Shown in pieces: positions 1-11,100 of a stretch of 64,000 nt of DNA. A program made the translations under genes and the position numbers. Source of the stretch: Lotus japonicus (taxonomy: Eukaryota; Streptophyta; Magnoliopsida; Fabales; Fabaceae); the NCBI RefSeq assembly GCF_012489685.1, contig NC_080041.1, positions 135,485,785 through 135,549,784 on the forward strand, given 5' to 3'. The notes under the pieces are model-generated. The model worked only from the letters and a program-made list of their open reading frames with translations. It searched no databases and was not told the DNA's origin. Positions within the stretch are counted from its first letter, which is position 1, and each line of letters opens with the position of its first letter.

Positions 1-1095
1 TAAAATTTGAATTCTATCTAATTTTACCATGACATTGGAAAGTAATAATTTTATTCAAATATGTTTCGGTCCCAAACTCATCCAAAGAGATCAATTTAGA
101 ATTTAATGGTAATACACCGCCAGTGCAAACATTTTTTACACCGACATCCAATGACGGGCCTTCAAATCAGAAAAGAGAAAATGGGAGGTGTACTAACAGT
201 GTAAACTTGTTTTACACATACACCCAATTGATTTCCGCCACATAGCAATTTATTAATTTACTAATTAAAATTAAAAAGATTTGTAATATTTTAGTCCTAT
301 GTGGCATAATGTGATTTGACGTCAGTGTAAAACTTCTTTACACTGACGATGCATATCCATTAATCTCATCAGAAAATAAGCTTTAAATTTAATAAAAATG
401 AAAACGACAATAAATATTTTTGAACACGTGGCATTCAGTTATTAGATATCTGTGTAAAAAATAATTTACACTGTGAATATACAACCATTTAACTCTACTC
501 ATCAATTTAAATATCTTGACAGTTTGGTGCACTCATCATAGCTTTTTGGTGAAGCTCATACCTCGTTAATTAATTATATCAACCAATTTTTTGAAAAAAA
601 CTCAACCTATTAAACTTATTTATTATTTTTTTTAACAAAAAAAAAACTTAATTTTTTTACGATGCTCTAAATGATAAAAACAACTTTTTGAACCGTCTAA
701 ATCTAGCCCTAGATTTTTGAACAGTCATGACCTAATCTACTTATTACTAGTTTTTTTTATCAACCAAAATATAAAATATAAAACACAAACGAGTGCTTTA
801 ACCCAAAACAAATACTAGCAGAGAAAAGAAAAAACAAGAGAAGGAAGTAGAATCCTAATAAGTACAAGAAAAGATCCAAGAGCAACACTAATCACCCAAC
901 CCGTGAGCCAGCAGAGGAGACAGAAAGTGTCTAGAATAAATCCATTCCTTATACAACCTAGGACAGCAAAGCCAAGTATTTACAAGGGCCAGCAAATCCA
1001 AAACCAAGTATCTACTTAACCCTAATTTCAGCGTTTAAAATGTCAATTTGAAACCCACCTTTCCACTGATCCTCCCTAGCGTACGTGGAAAACCA
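1..1095. other. Intergenic, AT-rich, upstream of F-box copy 1
   Basis: I see no gene here. Around 183-348 there is a loose inverted repeat: an arm with 'cagtgtaaacttgttttacac' is answered by 'cagtgtaaaacttctttacactg' on the far side, and 'gccacata' pairs with 'tatgtggc' inside. This looks like an old MITE. The rest holds A/T homopolymer runs and the presumed promoter of the F-box copy that follows. Confidence 0.5.
183..348. repeat. Degenerate MITE-like inverted repeat
   Basis: The two ends carry imperfectly complementary 'agtgtaaa...tttacac' arms, with an AT-rich centre. The terminal motif resembles the better preserved inverted-repeat element at 40163-40314, so both may belong to one MITE family. 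No target duplication could be assigned. Confidence 0.4.
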
Positions 1096-2267
1096 ATGGT
1101 GGCTGCTGATAGGATTAGCCAGTTGCCAGAAGAACTTCTCCTTCTCATTCTCTCGTTTCTTCCAACTGAATATGTTGTTGTCACAAGTCTTGTTTCAAAG
1201 AGGTGGAGGCCACTTTGGCTTTCAGTCCCCACCCTCGACTTTGACGAGTTAAGATACCTTAATCGACGACCTCGTTATAGGAAACAACTGGGGTTTGTCA
1301 ATTTCATGTCCACAACCATTCAGGCACGAGGTTCTCGTCAACCGATCAAAGAGTTTCGCCTCACCTGTTACTGTGAAGATCACCTTACGAAGCGATGGTT
1401 AAACGAAGTAATCCAATGTGGAGTTGAGAACATTGATGTCAAGTGTTACCCTTCGTTCGACTTGCCGAGCAGCATCTTCAACTGCGCAACACTTGTTGTT
1501 CTCAAGCTGCGTTGGCCATTTTTTGAAAATAATGACATTTCTTCTGTTTACCTTCCATCCCTTAAAACTCTGCATTTGAAAAATGCTGGCTTTTTAAAGC
1601 CTCAAAATTTTATGGCGCTTCTTTATGGATGCCCAATTCTTGAAAATCTGGAAGCAAATACAGTATTCTTTCTTGACCCTTCATTTGAAGGGGAATTTAA
1701 AAGTTTTTCCAAGTTGGTATGAGCAGAATTTCGCGACCTCAGGAAATTTCATATTCTGGTGAAAGTTTTTTCTAATGTAAAGTTTCTGAGCTTACACAAG
1801 GTTTGTAAATGGTAAAGGAGGATAATGTTTAGTCTCTTATTTGTTTTCAATATTGTATACTGTGTTGATAATTTCTCTTTACAACTCTTGCAGTGCAATG
1901 ATGAAGACATTCCTATGTTTCCCAATTTAAATCATCTGAACCTTAACTTATTTGAACCTAAATGGTGAATATACTCATTTGTAGCCCTAACCTTGAAATA
2001 TTTGAACTTGAATTCCTATATTCTTATTGTCTGGATTGGCCAAACCCACAATTTGTTCCTCAATGCATTGCTTCACAGCTCAGAAAGTGCGTTATTACAA
2101 ATTATCAAGGCGGGGAAAATCAGGTGAGATTCGCTAAGTATGTTATGCAAAATTCAACATCCTTACTTACAATGATTATAATTTGCACTTATTCATATTT
2201 GAATGATGATCAAAAAGAGGAATTAGCGTCATGTAGTCCAAGGACCTGTGAACTTTTATTTAAGTAA
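1096..2267 (+). pseudogene. F-box/LRR/FBD-type gene, copy 1, disrupted
   Basis: The F-box starts at the ATG at 1096 (MVAADRISQLPEELLLLILS, then SLVSKRWRPLWLS), followed by leucine-rich LRR-like segments and an FBD-type C-terminus (QLRKCVITNYQGGENQVRFAKYVMQNS). The exon structure is 1096-1800 and 1894-2267, with an intron that begins GTTTGT and ends TTGCAG. Exon 1 has an in-frame TGA at 1720-1722, after which similarity to the second copy continues in the same frame. Exon 2 has a TGA after EPKW near 1963; the FBD part continues in another frame, which implies a small indel. The family acts as substrate adaptors of SCF ubiquitin ligases. With a stop and a frameshift before the FBD region this copy is very likely a pseudogene. 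A truncated F-box-only product of about 208 residues is possible. Confidence 0.8.
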
Positions 2268-2809
2268 TGGGATATGATGCCTGTTAATATTCCTAGTCCT
2301 AGATGATTGCATTGTAATTGGTTTTACATACTGCTGGTTCCGGTGCTTTTGAAGTGCATGAAGTAATGAACTTTGTCACTGGTTCTAAAATTTTGAGTTA
2401 AATTCTTGTGTACTCCCTCGTTCTCCAGTAATTGTTTGGAAAATTGCTGATTTGGTGCAGTACAGTAAATTTTGGATATTTGGAAATGTAACAGAAACTG
2501 AAATATGAATAGAAACTGTTTGGATGTGTATCCTTGTATAAGTCTTAGCACTTTATATTTAACAGCCTTTCCTTTGATGTGATGTACCTCAGTTGATCTA
2601 TCATGCTCTTCACTGTATCATGGTTCAGACAAATAAAAAATTGCCTACTGGTTCTAACTATTGAAACAACTGTGGCAAACAATGTTTGAATCAATTTATT
2701 TTTTTCTCATAATGATATCTAGAGACTACTTATAAAAGTTTTTCCCAAAATTATTTTGTTTTCAAATTAATTTTACCAGGATTTCAAAACATGTAAACTG
2801 AAGACCACT
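2268..2809. other. 3' flank of F-box copy 1
   Basis: No further gene is visible. The stretch at about 2300-2640 matches, in reverse orientation, the 3' flank of the second F-box copy (about 5228-5600): both contain the 'catccaaacag' and 'tgaggtacat' segments. The flank was therefore part of the duplicated unit. From about 2640 to 2809 the sequence is AT-rich and featureless. Confidence 0.6.
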
Positions 2810-3659
2810 GTTATTAACTCACATTTTCTGATTTTCCCCACTTCAGATTGTCTTTTATCCACGTTTTTTCAACTTAATTAGCTAAAGAACGCGACCTTCA
2901 CCACCTCCCTATTCTCTTTTGATCATTTTAGCTTATCTATTTTATTTACAAAAATTATTGATAGACATCAATTGAGTGTGGACACCTATAGGGAAATGAA
3001 GGGAAAAGAGAAGTAATGTATGTGGTAAAAAGTGAGAAATAGAGAGAGAAAAATAAGGTGTTTGTGAGTGTTTATACTATTTAATGATCTACGAATCAAG
3101 ACTCATTTTATTACAGTTCCTAAGCCTAAATTATTTAGTGGTCTATAAATCATCACTCATTCCGGTTGAGGTGGTTTGTTTTTATGATTTATAGTATGAT
3201 TTATTATTTTAAGCAAATAAATAATTAATCTTAAATTTTTAATACAAAACATTATTAGATTAAAATGTGTCCTTCTTCAAACACCTCACCTCAAAACCCA
3301 TGAATCATATAAAAATATATAAACCACCCCAGCCCCAATTGGCAAATTGTGTCCTGCTTCATAGACCACCTAATGGTATAGACTCATAATACAATGAGTC
3401 CTAATTCAAACACCACTAAATAGTAAAAGCACTCACAAACACTAAACTTTTCTCTTTATCTCTCACATTATACCACATCACATGCATTTTCTAGATCACA
3501 TGCATTACCTCTATCCCTTCCTAACATCTACACCCACTTGATATATCTACGAATCATTTTTGTGAGTCAAATGGATAAGCTAGGGACAGTTTTCCTTAGC
3601 TTAGCTGAAAAAAAGTGGATAGAAGACAATCCGAAGTGGGGAAATGTGAGTTAATAACC
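2810..3659. mobile_element. Long-arm foldback (inverted-repeat) DNA element
   Basis: The left arm begins 'gttattaactcacattttc' and the right arm ends 'aatgtgagttaataac'. The arms stay complementary for roughly 400 bp on each side, for example 'cagattgtcttttatccac' at the left against 'gtggatagaagacaatc' at the right. The centre near 3230 is AT-rich. There is no coding capacity. I could not match a direct repeat outside the arms. It fits a non-autonomous terminal-inverted-repeat transposon with long arms, of the Mutator-like or foldback type. A half copy lies at about 7035-7240. Confidence 0.65.
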
Positions 3660-3664
3660 TTTAT

Positions 3665-3935
3665 CCGATTTAGCGAGGGATTTTAGCAAGGGAAAAAAAT
3701 CCCTCGCTATTAGCGACGGAATGCGTCGAATTTATATTTCGGAATTAAAAATGTTGTTTTAAAATTTAGCGATAGATTTAGTGACGGAATAATAATCTCG
3801 CTGTAGATCCATCACAAAAAATATCATCTTGCAATTTAGCGAGGAATCTTAACCGTCGCTGATGTCCTCCCGTCGCTAAATATTATAAGATGTTAACGAC
3901 GGACGCGACAGAATCCGTCGCTAAATATTTTGTTT
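3665..3935. mobile_element. CACTA-like subterminal repeat remnant
   Basis: The motif 'tttagcgacgga' and its complement 'tccgtcgctaaa' recur many times with small changes (for example 'tttagcgaggga', 'ccgtcgctaaat', 'atccgtcgctaaat') in both orientations. Dense, bidirectional short subterminal motifs of this kind are typical of CACTA (En/Spm) transposons. No CACTA terminus or transposase is visible, so this is a remnant or an internally deleted copy. Confidence 0.55.
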
Positions 3936-4150
3936 TTAAAAATGAACAATTGCTGTCCCATAGATTCAAATATGGAACTTGTCTCCAAAAGATAGGTTTT
4001 ACTCATTTGAACTTAGATTACATTTTTGTAATTTGTGTTGAAACATATATTTTCATCTATACAGACACTAGTAGGTTAAAAGGTTTCAAGTACAAATACT
4101 AAAACAATTCATTCACTCTCATACTCTCGGAGAAAAACGCTAACACTCAG

Positions 4151-4585
4151 AAATGCCAAATATTCATCATAGATATTCGTTAATAATTTATAATTGGTGG
4201 CTGCAAACCTAAGCTTGACTGTCAAATGTCAATTTCCTTAAGATTTTATCAAAATCGTCCCTAATCACCTATGATGAGTATCCATTACAGTAAAGCTAAC
4301 TCCAACTTGTTCCATACCATAGTACACTAAAATGAATATTGACAGAACTAACCCAAAATATAACCACTGCTGCTAGTAAAACAAAATCATGTTGTTCCAG
4401 AGCTGACTGTAACCCCACTATCATCTCTTAGCCCTTGAATCCACATATGCGGATTTCTTTCCACATATCTGCAACCAATTTCAACCTACCTTGACTTGCA
4501 TCTGCTGAGGTTCACTGTTCGAGCCTCCATCTGTTTGCATTTCTCCCAATCATCAACACGCGACAATCAGGCTCGACCACCATGG
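4151..4585 (-). pseudogene. Displaced fragment of the last MED14 exon plus 3' flank
   Basis: This block repeats 7908-8358, the end of the final MED14 exon and its 3' untranslated flank, in the same orientation and with few changes. Shared landmarks are 'ggtggctgcaaacctaagcttgactgtcaa', 'gaatattgacagaactaacc' and 'cagagctgactgtaacccc'. It differs by substitutions and by a deletion in the stretch beside 'catctgctgagg'. It stops abruptly at 'ccaccatggc' and is followed by unrelated 'cagtggcggaggcagg'. It covers only about the last 70 codons and cannot encode a MED14 domain. Confidence 0.85.
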
Positions 4586-4861
4586 CCAGTGGCGGAGGCA
4601 GGCTTTTGAAGGGGGTGGTCCTAAGCCTAAAGAGGGGGGTGATGTACATGTATAATTTTGGTATTGGTAAATACATGCTTAACAAAGAGAGCTAGATAAT
4701 TAAGCAACTTAACAACTAAGAATTTTGACTATTCAAATACATGCTTCAAGTGGATGAATACTAGTTGTAATCTTTTAATTCAATTCTGACACAAAAACTA
4801 ATTGCTGGCCATAGCAAATTTAAATTCCAACTCAAATCTTGATTTATTGGACTACATAACG

Positions 4862-4917
<56 letters not shown>

Positions 4918-5227
4918 ATAGAACTTAGTTCCTTCATCAAATATTTATTATTGATTAGAAGCCATAGTAACTTAATTGGGCACTTTATCCCCTGCTGATA
5001 TTGTACTCATGACAGTATAAAAGTTCTGGTACTAGAGAGACTCCAACCTTAAATTTGAAAATTAGGTCAGAGGCTCAAATGTTATCAAACCCAGCTCGGC
5101 CTAGCATCATTCTATCCATAATATTTGGTCCAAGTAACATAAATATATGTCATATGAAAAATTAGTAGTAATTATATTAAAATATTTTTTACCAGCTGTT
5201 TCAATAGTCAGCAGAACCAATTGATAA
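4586..5227. other. Intergenic with (AT)n microsatellite
   Basis: Just after the MED14 fragment comes 'agtggcggaggcaggcttt' and a G-rich stretch, a pattern common at plant transposon ends, though no element could be delimited. A pure (AT)n tract runs from about 4867 to 4914. I see no coding sequence. Confidence 0.5.
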
Positions 5228-5610
5228 AAAAAGAATAGTCAGAACAATGACACAAGGAAGAATAGATAAACTGAGGTACATTACGTCAAAGCAAAGGCAG
5301 TTATGTTAAATAAAAATTGCTAAGACTTACAAGGATACACATCCAAACAGCTATTTTAAAATCTATTCATATTTCAGTTTCTATTACATTTCCAAATATC
5401 CAAAATTTACCTAGATCAGCAATTGCACCAGATCAGTAATTTTCCAAACAATTAATGAGAACGAGTGAGTAAACAAGGATATAACTCAAAATTTTAGAAC
5501 GAGAGACAAAATTCATGTACTTCAAAATCACCAAATTAAAACTAGGAGTACAAAGAACTAATTCTAATGTAGTCATCTAAAACGACTAGGAACAATAACA
5601 GGCATATCTA

Positions 5611-6835
5611 TTACTTAAATAAAAGTTTACAGGTCCTTGGGCATGGGGCTAATAATTCCTCTTTACAATGATCATGACAGTCAGGGTAATACTCACTGCA
5701 AATTATTGACATGGTACGTAACAAAGTTGAATTTTGCATAACATACTTAGCAAATGTCATCTCATTTTCCCAGCCATAAAAATTTGCAATAACGCACTTT
5801 CTGAGCTGTTGAGGAACAAATTGTGGGGTTGGGCAATCCTCATAAGGAGCATTTTGGGGATGAAGGACAAATAGTTGAAGGTTAGGACTAGAATTGAGTA
5901 TGGCCGGCATGGAATTCCATTCAAGTTTAAAATGAAGGAGCTCCACGTGAATTAAATTGGGAAACATAGGAATGTCTTGGTCCCACTGCAAGAGTTTACA
6001 AGAGAAATTATTATCATTATAATCACCACAGTCTACACATAGAAAACAAATAACACACTAACTAAACATTGTCCTTCTTTACATTAATATACAAACCTTG
6101 TCTAAGCAAGCTCAAATACTTTGCATTAGAAAAAACTTTGACAGGAATATGAAATCCTACGAGCCCACGAACATATGCTCTGACCAACTTGGATAAAGTT
6201 TGAAATTTCCCCTTAAATGAGCGGCAATTAAAGTATACATAATAGAGTAGCAGATTTTCAAGAACTGGGCATCCATAAAGAAAGTCCATAAAATGTTGAG
6301 GCTTTGAAAAGAGAGTATGTTTCGAATGCAGGGTTTTAAGTGAGGGGAGGTAAACGGAAGGAAAGACATCACGAAAAGATGGCCAACAAAACTTGAGAAC
6401 AACAAGTGTTGTGCAGTTGAAGATGTTGTGCGGGAATTCGAATCTTAAACTTTTGATTTCATTTTTCTCGACCCCACGTTGTATTACGTCGTTTAACCAT
6501 TGCTTTGCATGGAATGATTGATCATCACAATGGAGACGAAACTGTTTGATCGGTGGGTGCAAACCTCGCGTCAGAATGACTGCACTTACAAAATTTGCAA
6601 AGTCAGACCTCTGTTGTTGTGGTCGTTTGAGATGCCTTTCCTGTTGTTGTTTCTCAGGTCGTCGTTCTTCGAATCTTTCCTGGTCGAAATGGAGGGTGGG
6701 GACTGAAAGCTAAAGTGGCCTCCACCTCTTTGAAACAAGACTTGAGACAACAACATTTTCAGTAGAAAGAAACGATAGAATGTGAAGAAGAATTTCGTAT
6801 GGTAACTCGCTAATCCTATCACTATCAGCAGCCAT
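5611..6835 (-). pseudogene. F-box/LRR/FBD-type gene, copy 2, disrupted
   Basis: The start is the ATG at 6835-6833 (MAADSDRISELPYEILLHIL), with exon 1 at 6835-6097 and exon 2 at 5985-5611. The F-box motif is broken by TAG at 6712-6710, where copy 1 has the Trp of RPLWLSVP. Exon 1 also carries about four extra bases near 6100 relative to copy 1, so the phase no longer fits exon 2. Downstream the LRR-like part (IFNCTTLVVLKFCWPSF) and the FBD part (PQFVPQQLRKCVIANFYG) remain readable. The gene is inverted relative to copy 1 and lies tail-to-tail with it. An F-box-less product starting downstream is conceivable, but decay is the simpler reading. Confidence 0.8.
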
Positions 6836-7907
6836 ATTCATATTCCACACGAGGATATGATCAGTGGAAGAAGCTATCAATAAAAGTAGATTAAACCGTG
6901 GACTTGGGCTTATATCATCTACATAAGGTTTTTTTTCTAATTAAGAATAAGCTAATTGAAAAATAAAAAATTATAATCAGGAACACAAACACAATCTAAA
7001 GTTCTTAATTGAAAAATAAAAATTTATAAAAAATAACTAATCTAAAATTTTTAATAAAAAATTATTAGATTAAAATGAGTCCTTCAAACACCTTATCTCA
7101 ATACCACCCATAAATCATAAAAACAAACCAGCCTCGATATATATCGCATGCATTACTTTTATCTCCTCATTTATTTTCTTTCTCGAAGTGCCTACACTCA
7201 ATCGATGTCTACGATCATTTGTTATTAAAATAGATAAGCTAAAATATTGAAAGAGAATATGGAGGTGAATGGACGGAGGATAAGGGACGGTGTTCTTTAG
7301 TTGAAAAAATGTGCATTGGTGGAAGCAGCTCCGTTTCCAATTGACATTTTAAACACTGAAATGATATTATGTTTAAAAGTGGGCAAGACAACCAAATTAA
7401 TAAGTAGATTATGTCATTGCTGTTCAAAAATCTATTTTTATATGGAAAAAAAATTATACCCCTTTGTTCCTTTTTATAAGAACAAAATCACTACTTCTCG
7501 CCCCTTTAATAAATGCAGTTAAAGTAAAATTTACATGTCTAACTCCACCAAAGCTTATTTCCACTCTATACGCAATAATTGAAAAATGTTTGAACATGAT
7601 ACAACGAAGAACATGACAGATTAACAAAGATACATTTTACATCAAAGCAAAGGCAGTTAACAAAGTAAGAGCATCCGTAAGAGCAAGGCAAGATGAATTT
7701 AAAATGTGAATACACCGCAAGTATTTTGAATAGCTTGCAAGTGTTTCTTGTGAATAGAAGAATAGCACAACAAAATTCCTTTACTAATCTATTCATTTGA
7801 TATGTAATCTATCTGTACAACAAAAGCCACCACTCAAGAAGTTAAAACAGACACTACATCATCAGCAAACTATTGTACACCTAAATTGAATCTTAGTAGT
7901 CTGAGAA
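6836..7907. other. Intergenic with a half copy of the foldback element
   Basis: From about 7035 to 7240 the sequence resembles one arm of the foldback element at 2810-3659 ('taaaatgagtccttcaaacacct', 'ctacactcaatcgatgtctacga'). At about 7590-7660 there is a stretch similar to the 3' flank of the F-box genes ('catcaaagcaaaggcagtta'), suggesting a third F-box relic lay beside MED14. Short open frames here show no recognisable protein. Confidence 0.5.
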
Positions 7908-8147
7908 AAGCCAAATACTCATCATAGATATTCGTTAAGAATCTAAAAATGGTGGCTGCAAATCTAAGCTTGACTGTCAAATGTCAATTTCCTTAAGATT
8001 TTTTCAAAATCGTCCCTATCACCTATGCACCTTTCTCCATTACAGTAAAGCTAACTCCAACATGACACTGTTTCATACCATAGTACACTAAAATGAATAT
8101 TGACAGAACTAACCCAAAATATAACCACTGCTGCTAGTAAAACAAAA

Positions 8148-11100
8148 TCATGTTGCTCCAGAGCTGACTGTAACCCCACTACCATCTCTTAGCCCTTGAA
8201 TGCACATATGCAGATTTCTTTGCACACTATCTGCAACCAATTTCAACCTACCTTGACTTGCATCTGCTGAGGTCCCGTTAACCTCCACTGTTCGAGCCAC
8301 CATCTGTTTGCATTTCTCCCAATCATCAATACGCGACCAACAGGCTCTACCACCATGGCTACCACTCATATCGAGAAAGGATACATTAGGACTTTCACCA
8401 AACGAATACCTCAACCTCACTGAAACACAGTATGGCAACCAAGCAGCGCCACCAGCAGCATTGACATGAGGGATGTGAGCAGAATCGAGAACAACAGTAA
8501 GTGCAAAATCAACAGAATTATGCAGGCGATCATAATGGATATTGCTTTTAAATGCAGATGAGCTCTTCGAGTTCTGATCCACACTCAACCCAGCATGATT
8601 TTCAAGACACAGTTCAATTCGTGGTTTTTGAGCTGAAACAGCATCTCCCACTTGTGTTTGGGATAATCCTTTTTTCCATGCAATCAATTTCAAGAATTCT
8701 CTCAGAACCGATACAGGTAAGGTGAGCATAGTTATGAATGATGCAACACGAGAAGCATCATAGGGCTCAGATGCCACACGACGGCTGAAGTAGTCACATA
8801 TTTCACTTATTTCAGATGGACTCAATTCCTCTGGCGCAGGATTAGTGTTTTGTTGTTGCTGCTGCTGCTGTTGGTGAAAGCGTTTTACGCTTAACACCTG
8901 AAGAAGAAGTTGAACTCTGTGGACACTAACAGCAAATACATATCCCCTGCAGATGGATGAAAAGATAGCATTGCTGTTTAGTTTTCCTATGTAATTGAGA
9001 TAAAAATAACATATTTAACTTAAGAACCAAATTTTACTTTGGTTCCACTTCCACTAGTTCCGATTGCAAAAGTGCCTTGTGACACTGCTTTAACAACCAT
9101 AGCTTTAAATTTGATTTATCTTACTAATCATTGAATATGTTAGAACCTCAGCTCTGTGCAATCACTATGTTGGTATTTAGCTACATTTGTAATGTTTAGC
9201 TGAGAACAATCAATGGGTACAATAAAAGACTAACCCTCCCAGAGAACCCAACAATTTATCGTTTTGATGATGCAAAGATGGTGTGAAAAAATGAACTATT
9301 AGTCAGTACCACTCAAACAGGTGGTGAGCAGGAGGGCAAAAATTTTCAACTTAAAAAGTAGAGATGTAGTGGAAATTAAGGATCAAAATGTAACTAAGCA
9401 TTTTTTTTTTGCCAACCATAGCTATAATAAGTCATATGAAGTACTAATAAGCATAAAATTCATTAACACTAAAAAATATGATACTATGATGACATGGCAT
9501 TTTATTTTAAACCCATAACCAAAATTCAAAAATATTGTTAAAGAACTCACCTGGTTTTAAAAAATTATAGCAGGGAGATGTGGAAAACAAAAAGTTTATA
9601 AAATAAAAAGTGGGTAGCACTGCAGGGAAGGGGGGAAATTACTTACCCAACAAAAAACCGCAATGCAGGCTGCTCTGGGTCCAAGTTCAAGAGTGCACCT
9701 TCATTTTCCTTCAAAATGGTTCCAAGGATCTCTTTCAAAAGATCTGGTAACTGGGCAAATAGCCATAGCACTCCAAGATATTTGAGAATACCTCTCAAAA
9801 CCTTCTTCAGAGCAACAAGTGGAACCCAACCACCTCCGTATCCTCCATCATCACCAAGGCCAATAATGGCTGTGTTCAGCTCGCCTCTGACATGCGCTGG
9901 CACAACTGTTCCAGGTGGCCTACGAAGAGAAACTGGTGACGTCATCAAAGCTAAATTAGAAGAGCCTGCTAAAGCATTTCCCACTCGGTTTAAACTAGCT
10001 ACTTGGTTCCCAGTCCTAGCCATTGCAGCAGAAGTAGACAAGTTTATTCTATTTCCATTAGCAGCAATCAACTGGGACCCTGAATTAGAGTTTGGATTAT
10101 TTGGATTTACGAGCCCACTTGCCTGTTGTCCAGTAAAACTAGGATCTAATCCATTCAATTCCTGGGCAACATGCTCCATGATAAAAGGCCGAAACTGGGG
10201 GCATGGCAATGATCCTCCAGAAAGAGGACCCTCTTTAGGCGGCGTTGCAGGCTGCAACCACACCTGATCTCCTGCAAAGCAACGCATGTCAACTGCAAAC
10301 TGTTTTCTGTACATGATTCTTATCCAATAGGGACCGCGAAGCACAACAGAGACATCAATTGGCAAAAGAGAACTTGGAACAATGCCTGGGCCACCACGCC
10401 CAGCAGCAGCTAACATTGAAAGGGTTTGGTTAGCGACACTGTTACCAGGAGACATAACTGTACTTGCCCCGGGACCAGAAGTAGGCTGGCCAACGTTTGT
10501 TGTTGGATTGCCAAGCAGAAGGCCTTGTGATGGCACATAACCACTCTGTTTAGGGAGAGAAGATAGAGCAGCTGCGACCCCTGGAACAGGGCCAGCTCGT
10601 GCTGGTCTGGTTGCAGCTGCCAGAGCATGCAAGGGCCCTGCAGTCAGCCGAATACAATCCAAAAGCGATGAAACCTCCGCTCCATTTATGAAATCTTCTA
10701 GAAACTTTGTACATGATAAAAGCATGTATGTTAGTATATGTATAGGCCCAGAAAAAAAAATTGGATCGGTGTGGGGAATGATCCAGAACAATATTTTACA
10801 TATATCTATACTCTATACAAAAGACAACAAAGTAACTAGTTTCTTATCATCACAGAAATATCAGAGAAAAATTTTAATCAAGCATTACCAACCATACATA
10901 AGTAGAAATAATCATAGTAATTAAACTAGTGTAATGCATGTTTTACTTCTTACAGCATTATCAAATGAACAAGCAATTGAAGATTTTACAAATAAGTGGA
11001 CTAAATATGAAGGTGCCAGCTAGAGTCAAAGGACAACAATAACTTTGCTGTATGCCTGTATCACTTTTTTTTGGGTTGGGGGGGGGGGGGACCAAGAAAA

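Noticed and set aside
9716..10267. 183-codon plus-strand open frame
   Set aside because: It is antisense to MED14 exon 7, whose frame is strongly conserved; no motif is seen in the antisense product.
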